Of a stretch of 19,253 nt of DNA, positions 13,617-19,253 are shown one piece after another. The notes beneath the pieces were generated by a model, which saw only the letters and a program-made list of their open reading frames with translations, was not told the origin of the DNA and made no database searches. The stretch is taken from positions 1-19,253 of the forward strand of contig DATBGS010000151.1 of NCBI GenBank assembly GCA_036557885.1, in the 5' to 3' direction. This stretch comes from DATBGS01 sp036557885 (GTDB lineage: Bacteria > Chloroflexota > Ktedonobacteria > Ktedonobacterales > DATBGS01). Position 1 is the first letter of the stretch. Each line of letters begins with the position of its first letter. The translations under genes were made by a program, and so were the position numbers.

Positions 13617-15129
13617 TCGCATCCGCCTCTCGCTGCTCGTGGCTGGCCTGTTTGCGGCGCAAGCTCTGGCGGTCAATCTTGCCGTTGTGGGTGCGCGGGA
13701 GCGCGTCTATAGGCAGAAAGACCGATGGAATCTTGCTTCGGCTCAGGCATCCTGCGCAGTAAGTACGCAGGCTGTGTTCCAGCGCGGGCGTCCAGGGTTC
13801 GCCAAGCACCAGATGCGCCACCACCTGTTCGCCATAGAGCGGGTCGGGCTGGCCGACGACAGCCACTTCCAAAATATTGGGGTGCGCCAGCAGCGCCTCT
13901 TCGATTTCACGCGGGGCGATGTTTTCGCCGCCGCGATTGATGACCTCGCGGATGCGCCCGGTCAGATAGATATAGCCCTCAGCATCCTGATAGCCTAGAT
14001 CACCTGTGCGGAACCAGCCGTCTTGAAAGGCGCCTTTGCCCTGGTCGCCCACATACGAGGCAATCACGCATGCGCCAGCGATGCACACTTCGCCCGTCTC
14101 GCCTGGGGACACGTCTTGCAAGGGCTGCGCGCCTTCCGAGGTGCGCGGGCGGCAAATGCGCAGTGAAACGCCCACCGGCTTGCCCACCGACCCCGGTACA
14201 TGGCGCCCTGGCGGGACCAGGTTGGCGCAGACCTGGCTGGCTGCCTCGGTCAGTCCATAGGTTTCGATCACCGGAATGCCAAACTGCTGCTCAAACTGGC
14301 GCAGTTGGAGCGCGGGCAGCGGGGCTGACGCGGTGCGCACAAAGCGCAGCGCGCCCGGCAAAAAGGCGGGCTTTTCTGTGCGCAGCAGGAGCGCCAGAAT
14401 GGTTGGGACGATGCTGGCCCAGGTGATGTGGTGGCGCTCCACCCAGCCCCAGAAATGCGTCCGGCTGAAGCGCGGCGCAATTATGACAGTGCTCCCGGCC
14501 AGCAGCGAGGCGCACAGGCTCACCACAGGCGCGTTGATGTGATGGAAGGGCAGCACAGTCAGCCCGCGATCTTCCGACGTAAGCTGATGGCTCTGGCGGA
14601 TATGATCAGCGGTCCATACAACCTGGCGTTCGCCCAGGACAACGCCTTTGGGTTCGCCAGTTGACCCCGAAGTCATCAAGCAGACCCAACCCTCAACGGC
14701 AGGGAGCAGGGGTTCGGCAAGAGAAGCGTTGTCAATGATTGCCAGGCAATCCGCGTGCGACAAAAAGCGCGCTCCCTGGCACACCAGCCCCTCGGCAACC
14801 TCTGGGCGCTCCACAATCACCACATCCGGCGGAAACTTGCCCGCCACCAGATTGAGTTCCTGCGCGGGGGCATCGGGCGCAACCGGCACCAGGGTATGCC
14901 CGCCAGTGAGGGCGCTGAGCCAGAGCACAGCGTTAGCAACGCCACCTGGCAGAGCCATCAAGATGCAGCGCGGCTCATCTCCGAGCAGGCGCCGCGTGGC
15001 CTGGACCGCTGCCAGGCAGTGCTTATAGGTGAGGGTTTTTTCCGTTTCGGCTTCGATAATACACGGTTTTTCTGGCTGGGCAGTTGCCCAGGAGACTAGT
15101 TGTTCCTGCACTCCGCCGCCTCGCTCCAT
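13606..15129 (-). CDS. AMP-forming acyl-CoA ligase (ANL superfamily, resembling oxalate-CoA ligase/Pcs60)
   Basis: Activates a carboxylate as acyl-AMP and normally transfers it to CoA; 507 aa, a single ANL enzyme with no carrier domain. Motifs in order: P-loop MTSGSTGEPKGV (152-163), PFHHINAP (194-201), YGLTEAAS (291-298), GWFRTGDLG (371-379, Asp377), GRIREVINRGGENIAPREIEE hinge region (391-411) and catalytic Lys484 in HNGKIDR. The stretch RFVRTASAPLPALQLRQFEQQFGIPVIE with VPGSVGKPVG recalls oxalate-CoA ligases. The match is by eye, and aromatic or other acid ligases remain possible. The ATG at 15129 has AAGGAG 11 nt upstream, slightly far. It is the first gene of the four-gene operon, divergent from the enoyl-CoA hydratase. 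The substrate is open; co-expression with a hydroxyacid oxidase and a membrane acyltransferase suggests one pathway. Confidence 0.9.
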   Translation of the reverse strand: MERGGGVQEQLVSWATAQPEKPCIIEAETEKTLTYKHCLAAVQATRRLLGDEPRCILMALPGGVANAVLWLSALTGGHTLVPVAPDAPAQELNLVAGKFPPDVVIVERPEVAEGLVCQGARFLSHADCLAIIDNASLAEPLLPAVEGWVCLMTSGSTGEPKGVVLGERQVVWTADHIRQSHQLTSEDRGLTVLPFHHINAPVVSLCASLLAGSTVIIAPRFSRTHFWGWVERHHITWASIVPTILALLLRTEKPAFLPGALRFVRTASAPLPALQLRQFEQQFGIPVIETYGLTEAASQVCANLVPPGRHVPGSVGKPVGVSLRICRPRTSEGAQPLQDVSPGETGEVCIAGACVIASYVGDQGKGAFQDGWFRTGDLGYQDAEGYIYLTGRIREVINRGGENIAPREIEEALLAHPNILEVAVVGQPDPLYGEQVVAHLVLGEPWTPALEHSLRTYCAGCLSRSKIPSVFLPIDALPRTHNGKIDRQSLRRKQASHEQREADANVA

Positions 15130-15190
15130 AAAACGTTTTGCTCCTTATTGCGCTTAACATAACCTCGCTGGAAGCAGACTGATGCTGCTG

Positions 15191-15242
15191 GTAGCCCCGG
15201 CCACCGCGCCGGGCCGTTCCCCGCCAGGGTCGGCGGGGCTAC
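15191..15242. repeat. REP/BIME pair in the divergent ligase/hydratase intergenic region
   Basis: Plus-strand unit from 15191 (GTAGCCCCGGCCACC...) and minus-strand unit 15242-15219 (GTAGCCCCGCCGACC...), heads outward. The second unit has changed both sides of its stem (CCCCGCC/GGCGGGG instead of CCCCGGC/GCCGGGG), so pairing is kept. Flanking CTG/CAG extends the outer inverted repeat to 15188-15245. This element takes up about a sixth of the 353-bp gap between genes. Confidence 0.75.
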
Positions 15243-15313
15243 CAGCAATCTGCTCCTAATAGCGGCCAAGAGCGGCCCACATATAGAACAATAGGCAATG
15301 CTCATGAGAAGAA

Positions 15314-15342
15314 CATTGGAGCAAGATTGAAAAATTCCAAGG
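15314..15342. promoter_or_regulatory. Imperfect inverted repeat CATTGGAG...ATTCCAA, second copy of the comA-upstream motif
   Basis: It aligns without gaps over 29 nt to 8837-8865, sharing the first 8 bases, AAA and TTCCAA, with the same spacing. Here it lies 140-170 nt upstream of the enoyl-CoA hydratase start and 45 nt above that gene's -10. A common regulator is an inference. Confidence 0.4.
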
Positions 15343-15383
15343 AGAACTCCTTTTTGCTCGCGGCCCATGATCGGCGATATTTT

Positions 15384-15392
15384 TGGTATACT
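15384..15392 (+). promoter_or_regulatory. Extended -10 promoter for the enoyl-CoA hydratase
   Basis: TGGTATACT fits TGnTATAAT with one core mismatch, about 90 nt before the ATG. No clear -35 at 17 nt, as is usual for extended -10 promoters. Confidence 0.5.
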
Positions 15393-15482
15393 CACAAACA
15401 GAGGCCATCAACGCTGATGACGTATCCGGCGATGCGGCGGTCACCCCATCGCCCCTGGCTGCCCTGAAAGGATGTAGCGCCA

Positions 15483-16283
15483 ATGAGCACAACGGTAGAA
15501 CGAACCCTGGTCAACTACACCGCCACTGAAGGCATTGCTGTTCTTGAACTTAGCAATCTTCCCGCCAACACGTATAGCTATGAGATGATGCGCCAGCTTG
15601 ATGAGGCCATCCTGAAGGCGCGCTTTGACGATGACGTGCATGTGATCTTGCTGCGTGGCGCGGGCGAAAAGTTCTTTAGCGCGGGCGCCGAGATCAGCAT
15701 GCTCAACTCGGTGACGCCGCAGTTCAAGTATTATTTCTGCCTGCACGCCAACGAAACTTTGACCCGCCTGGAGCAGACGCCCAAGCTGGTGATTGCCGCG
15801 CTCAACGGGCACACCGTTGGCGGCGGGCTGGAAATTGCCCTGGCCTGCGACATTCGTATTGCGCGGCGCGGAGCGGGCAAGGTGGGCTTGCCAGAGGTGA
15901 ATCTGGGCGTGCTGCCCGGCACTGGCGGCACGCAACGGCTGGCGCGGGCGCTGCCCAAAAACAAGGCCATTGAGCTAATGGCGGAAGGCAAGCTGATCAG
16001 CTTTGAGGAGGCTCACGAGTTGGGGCTGATCAACTACATCTACGAGCCAGAGGGCTATTGGGACAAGGTAATGGAGTTTGCGCGCAACTTCTGCCCGCCC
16101 AACAAAGCCTCCAGAGCGGTTGGGCGCATCAAACGCTCGGTGCAATCTGGCGCGGAAATCCCCTTCTCCGAGGCGCTGGCAATTGAGCGCGAGTTGCAGC
16201 AGTTGCTCTTCCAGAGCGAGGACGCCAAAGAAGGCATTGCCGCGTATGTGGAGAAGCGCACCGCGAAGTTCAAGGGGCGCTAA
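15483..16283 (+). CDS. Enoyl-CoA hydratase/isomerase (crotonase family)
   Basis: Adds water to 2-enoyl-CoA, or carries out a related crotonase reaction; 266 aa, typical for the monofunctional family. CoA and oxyanion region: FSAGAEISML (65-74) and NGHTVGGGLEIALACDIRIA (108-127). The two catalytic glutamates of true hydratases are both present, Glu117 (GGGLE) and Glu138 (LPEVNLG), followed by LPGTGGTQRLAR. The C-terminal helices include the FSEALAIERELQQLLFQSEDAKEGIAAYVEKR segment. AAAGGA lies about 11 nt upstream of the ATG. It is monocistronic, with an extended -10 promoter and an intrinsic terminator 27 nt after the stop. It is divergent from the ligase operon, whose CoA product it could in principle process, though no direct link is shown. 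Confidence 0.93.
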   Translation: MSTTVERTLVNYTATEGIAVLELSNLPANTYSYEMMRQLDEAILKARFDDDVHVILLRGAGEKFFSAGAEISMLNSVTPQFKYYFCLHANETLTRLEQTPKLVIAALNGHTVGGGLEIALACDIRIARRGAGKVGLPEVNLGVLPGTGGTQRLARALPKNKAIELMAEGKLISFEEAHELGLINYIYEPEGYWDKVMEFARNFCPPNKASRAVGRIKRSVQSGAEIPFSEALAIERELQQLLFQSEDAKEGIAAYVEKRTAKFKGR

Positions 16284-16309
16284 TTCGATCAGTGTTGTTA
16301 GCACGCTTG

Positions 16310-16341
16310 TGGCGCGGGCAGCTTGCCCGCGCCAGTCTTTT
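16310..16341 (+). terminator. Intrinsic terminator of the enoyl-CoA hydratase
   Basis: The 11-bp perfect stem TGGCGCGGGCA (16310-16320) / TGCCCGCGCCA (16324-16334) with a 3-nt loop is followed by GTCTTTT. It begins 27 nt after the stop codon. Confidence 0.75.
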
Positions 16342-16383
16342 ATGAGTGGGCATCATCCCACGAGCCAGACCCATCCCTACCCC

Positions 16384-16471
16384 GGCGGGCTGCCGTGCCC
16401 CTGCTTTGAGGGGGCAGCCCGCGCTACAAGCAGACCCCTCCCCGCCCCCGGCGGCTGGAAGCCGACGCTGC
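16384..16471 (-). repeat. Two further GTAG/GCAG-headed palindromes of different stem types
   Basis: Unit A, minus strand 16427-16384, has head GTAG, then a long stem GCGGGCTGCC / GGCAGCCCGC around an 18-nt loop. Unit B, minus strand 16471-16446, has head GCAG and a short stem CGGCT / AGCCG. Both have a tail and orientation like the main REP family but different stems, so they look like separate subclasses. They fill the 286-bp gap together with the terminator and the next promoter. Confidence 0.5.
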
Positions 16472-16477
16472 AAGCAG

Positions 16478-16506
16478 TTGCGCTTCTTTTGCCAGGCAGA
16501 TACAAT
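16478..16506 (+). promoter_or_regulatory. Sigma70-type promoter of the molybdopterin oxidoreductase gene
   Basis: TTGCGC (16478-16483), a 17-nt spacer and TACAAT (16501-16506). The predicted start is near 16513, about 57 nt before the ATG. Confidence 0.6.
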
Positions 16507-16550
16507 AGCAGCAACGATACAGCGGTAGTTTTGTTGCTTTTTGCCTGGCA
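16490..16550 (+). promoter_or_regulatory. Paired TGCCWGGCA sites flanking the promoter -10 and start site
   Basis: TGCCAGGCA (16490-16498) and TGCCTGGCA (16542-16550) are exact reverse complements, and each is itself palindromic. Both are preceded by T runs, so they also read as direct repeats 52 bp apart (about five helical turns). The first covers the spacer just above the -10 and the second lies in the leader. This is the layout of a looping repressor; the regulator is unknown. Confidence 0.45.
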
Positions 16551-16569
16551 TGACGCCGGAGGAGTGCAG

Positions 16570-18810
16570 ATGACCTCAACCAAGACCAGCTATTTGACCT
16601 GCCCGCTTTGTGAAGCGACGTGTGGCCTGGAGATTGTCACTCAGGACCGGGAAGTGGTTTCAATCCGGGGGGATGCCCAGGATGTCTTCAGTCATGGCTA
16701 CTTGTGCCCAAAGGCCGCGAGCCTCAAGGAACTGAACAGCGACCCCGATGCGCTCCGCCAGCCGATGCTGCGCCGGGGCGAAGCATGGCTGCCGGTCAGT
16801 TGGGAAGAGGCGTTTGCCGACATCGAGCAGCACCTGATGCCCATCCTTCAGGAGCATGGCCGCAACGCGCTCGGCGTCTATATCGGCAATCCCAATGTGC
16901 ACCAGATTGATAACACACTGTATATACCAGCGCTGTTGAAAGCCGCTGGCACGCAGAATCTCTTTTCTGCCGCCACCGTTGACCAGATGCCCAAGCAGGT
17001 TTCCTCTGCGCTGATGTTTGGCAATCTGCTGAGCATCCCCATTCCCGATGTGGACCACACTGACTATCTGCTCTTGCTGGGGGCCAATCCGCTTATCTCT
17101 AATGGCAGCCTGATGACCGCGCCAGATATGCGCGGGCGCCTGCGACGGCTGCGGCATCGCGGCGGCAAGCTGGTGGTCATTGACCCCTATCGCACGCGCA
17201 CCGCTGAAGAAGCCGACGGGCATCACTTTATCCGCCCAGGCACCGACGCGCTGCTGCTTTTTGGCATGATTCACACGCTCTTTGCCGAGGGTCTGGTCAC
17301 GCCTGGCCGCCCACCTCAACGGGCTGGAGCAGGTGCGCGATCTGGCGCAGACCTTTGCGCCCGAAGTCGTTGCTGCTGGCTGTGGGTTGGCTCCTGATAC
17401 CATCCGCCAGCTTGCCCGCGACCTGGCCGCCGCGCCGCGTGCTGCTGTCTACGGACGCATCGGCACCTGCACGCAGGAGTTCGGCACGCTGGTAAGCTGG
17501 TTGATAGATGTGCTCAATGCCCTCACCGGCAACCTGGACCGCGAAGGCGGGGCCATGTTCCCCAGGGCAGCAGCAGGCGCGCGCAACACCAACGGCACGC
17601 CAGGCATCGGCAAAGCCACGCGCTTTGGGCGCTGGAAAACCCGCGTGCGCGGCTTCCCTGAATACTTTAACGAGTTCCCTGCTGCTTGCATGGCGGAAGA
17701 GATCGAGACACCAGGGCCGGGGCAAATTCGCGCGCTCATCACGCTCGCGGGCAATCCGGTGCTGAGCACGCCCAACAGCGGGCGGCTGGATGTCGCGCTG
17801 GGCACGCTGGAGTATATGATCAGCGTGGATATGTATCTGAACGAGACAACGCGCCGCGCCAATGTCATCCTGCCACCGCCGCCTGTCCTGACTCGCCCGC
17901 ACTACGATCTGGCGCTGTATCAGCTTGCGGTGCAGAATGTCGCGCATTATTCCCCGCCGGTGCTGTCGCCGGAGCCTGGCATGCGCCCTGAGTGGGAAAT
18001 CTTGCTGCGCCTGGCGGCCATCGTCGCCGGGCAGGGCGCGGCGGCTGATCCTGCAATGCTGGATGACCTGACGATTACTACGCTCATCCAGCGCGATGTC
18101 GCCACGCCTGATTCATCCGTTGAAGGCCGCGATGCGCAGGAGATTCTGGCGGCGTTGGCACCCAGGCGCGGCCCAGAGCGCATGCTGGACTATATGCTGC
18201 GCAGCGGACCATATGGCGATGGCTTCACGCCTGGCAAAACTGGCCTGAGCCTGTCCCAGCTTGAGGCTGCCCCGCATGGCGTGGACCTGGGGCCGCTCCA
18301 GCCGCGCATCCCAGAGGTGCTGCGCACGCCTTCGGGCAAGGTGGAACTGGCACCGCCCGCGCTGGTGGAAGATGTCGAGCGGCTGCGGGCTTCGCTGGCC
18401 CGCCAATCAAGCGGGTTGTTGCTGGTGGGCCGCCGCGACCTGCGCTCTAACAATTCGTGGATGCACAACCTGCACACGCTGACCAAGGGCAAGAACCGCT
18501 GCACGCTGCACATGCACCCCACTGACGCCGCCAGCCTGGGCGTTGGCGAGGGCGATACGGTGCATATCGAGTCGCGGGCAGGCAGCGTGCAGGCACCAGT
18601 GGAACTGACCGAGAGCATCATGCCTGGGGTGGTGAGCCTGCCGCATGGCTGGGGCCACAACCAGCCCGGCGCCCGGCTCACACTGCGGCGCAGCATCCTG
18701 GCGTCAACGCCAACGCGCTCACCGATGAACTGGTTATTGACCCGCTTTCCGGCAACGCCGCCGTGAACGGCATTGCTGTCACAGTCAAGGCGCTGGCGGC
18801 AGCCCGCTAG
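16570..18810 (+). pseudogene. Formate dehydrogenase-like molybdopterin oxidoreductase, broken by two frameshifts
   Basis: Molybdopterin enzyme of the DMSO reductase family, about 749 aa if repaired. Frame 1 starts at ATG 16570 (GGAGGAG 6-7 nt upstream) with a [4Fe-4S] motif at Cys11, 14, 18 and 46 (CPLCEATC, GYLCPKA), then YIGNPNVHQ and the LLLLGANPLISNGS and VVIDPYRTRTAEEADGHHFI cofactor motifs. Around 17304-17311 homology moves to frame 2, which carries RLAAHLNGLEQ, GRIGTCTQEFGTLVSWL, NLDREGGAMFP, LAGNPVLSTPN and the C-terminal cofactor domain (HNLHTLTKGKNRCTLHMHP, LPHGWGHNQPGAR). Near 18684-18688 it returns to frame 1 (HPGVNANALTDELVIDPLSGN), ending at TAG 18808. Unrepaired, frame 1 stops at 17397 and frame 2 at 18766. 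No Cys or Sec Mo ligand is evident. Either real decay or assembly error. The promoter and ribosome site are intact. Confidence 0.88.
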
Positions 18811-18819
18811 GGGGATATT

Positions 18820-18901
18820 CCCCGGCACAGTGGCCGGGGCTACAGGCGGCGCCGCCCGTAGCCCCGGCCTCCGCCGTGCCCTTCTGTCTTAGGGTGCCGG
18901 G
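18820..18901. repeat. REP/BIME pair, right unit interrupted by about 21 bp
   Basis: Minus-strand unit 18843-18820 and plus-strand unit from 18858, GTAG heads facing inward. In the plus unit the sequence after CCTCC should run directly into GTGCCGGG, but about 21 extra nt (18873-18893) separate them. It lies 10 bp beyond the oxidoreductase stop. Confidence 0.65.
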
Positions 18902-18922
18902 CAGGGGCGGGGTCTTGGGGCG

Positions 18923-19253
18923 CTACGCCGCCAGCGTCACCAGCGCCTTCCACGCCAGCCCTGTCAGCACACCCGCCAACCTGCGCACCGCCCCGCGCTG
19001 GCGCACCTGCTGGCGCAGCACCGCGACGATTTCCTCCAGCCGCTCCCAATGCGCGGCAATTGCTCGCGTCCGCGCCGCTTCCAGCAGCTCCCAGCCTGGC
19101 CCGCGCTGCACAATGGGCACCAGTTCCAACGCCTCCACCAACTCGATAACCTCCTGCTCCAGCACCGCCAGCACGCCTGCCGTCTCCTCGCGCAGCGCGG
19201 GCTGGCTCCACAGCGGCTTCAGCAGCCGCGCACTCGCCAGCCGCTCCAGCCCG
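18923..19253 (-). CDS. Hypothetical helical protein, C-terminal 110 residues (5' part outside window)
   Basis: I do not recognise it. The frame is open from the window edge to TAG at 18923, so a GTG at 19174 need not be the start. The visible sequence is Leu/Glu/Ala/Arg-rich with long predicted amphipathic helices (ETAGVLAVLEQEVIELVEAL, then AIAAHWERLEEIVAVLRQQVRQRG), suggestive of a helical bundle or coiled coil, and ends LAGVLTGLAWKALVTLAA. No catalytic motif, signal or membrane segment is evident, apart from a mildly hydrophobic end. Codon use is strongly GC3-rich, as expected of a real gene here. It converges on the broken oxidoreductase with a REP pair between them. Confidence 0.55.
   Translation of the reverse strand, partial: GLERLASARLLKPLWSQPALREETAGVLAVLEQEVIELVEALELVPIVQRGPGWELLEAARTRAIAAHWERLEEIVAVLRQQVRQRGAVRRLAGVLTGLAWKALVTLAA

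Noticed and set aside
17282..17397. Programmed frameshift in the oxidoreductase
   Set aside because: No slippery heptamer or downstream structure is evident. The 8-bp repeat loss explains the break exactly, and a second unrelated break lies downstream.
16570..18810. Selenocysteine-containing formate dehydrogenase
   Set aside because: The interruptions are frame changes, not an in-frame TGA at the metal-ligand position, and I see no SECIS-like stem there.

Overview
The window is GC-rich bacterial chromosome with no rRNA, tRNA or CRISPR array that I can see. It best fits a soil-type, spore-forming or multicellular lineage such as Chloroflexota (Ktedonobacteria-like). That is an inference from three things: a Uma2 nuclease, an actinobacterial-style molybdopterin oxidoreductase, and many short GTAG-headed palindromes between genes. 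No marker gene settles the taxonomy. Most genes have a Shine-Dalgarno sequence, and several have good sigma70-type promoters with 17-nt spacers.

Layout. 1-676: 3' part of an ACAD10/11-like acyl-CoA dehydrogenase (+). 687-1840: repeats, a 118-aa hypothetical gene (-) with a strong promoter and long leader, a nested inverted array of 9-bp units, and a REP pair. 1841-3587: adenylosuccinate lyase and a Fur-family regulator (-), overlapping by 8 bp with fur first. 3668-5143: a membrane-anchored YceI protein and a Uma2 nuclease (-). 5225-5683: a nucleoside 2-deoxyribosyltransferase (+), divergent from Uma2. 5844-7989: a two-component system, OmpR-type regulator then histidine kinase (+). 8005-9941: a phosphosulfolactate synthase (ComA family) and a secreted or anchored esterase of the PHB-depolymerase/feruloyl-esterase type (-).

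10189-15129 is a compact four-gene minus-strand operon. In transcription order it holds an AMP-forming acyl-CoA ligase resembling oxalate-CoA ligases, a polytopic acyltransferase-3, an FMN-dependent 2-hydroxyacid oxidase and a membrane-anchored alpha/beta hydrolase. Adjacent genes overlap by 11 bp and 4 bp, or are 12 bp apart. This is the best candidate for an undescribed pathway here. A divergent enoyl-CoA hydratase (15483-16283) follows, closed by a clear intrinsic terminator. Next is a formate-dehydrogenase-like molybdopterin oxidoreductase (16570-18810) broken by two frameshifts; the first is exactly explained by loss of one copy of an 8-bp tandem duplication. The window ends inside a helical protein of unknown function (-).

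The dispersed palindromes start with GTAG and mostly occur as inverted pairs. That is the hallmark of REP/BIME elements mobilised by RAYT (TnpA_REP) transposases, though no RAYT gene is present here. Other unexplained structure includes a 26-bp stem that pairs completely only in minus-strand RNA, a CATTGGA-type inverted repeat shared by two promoter regions, and inverted TGCCWGGCA sites flanking the oxidoreductase promoter.
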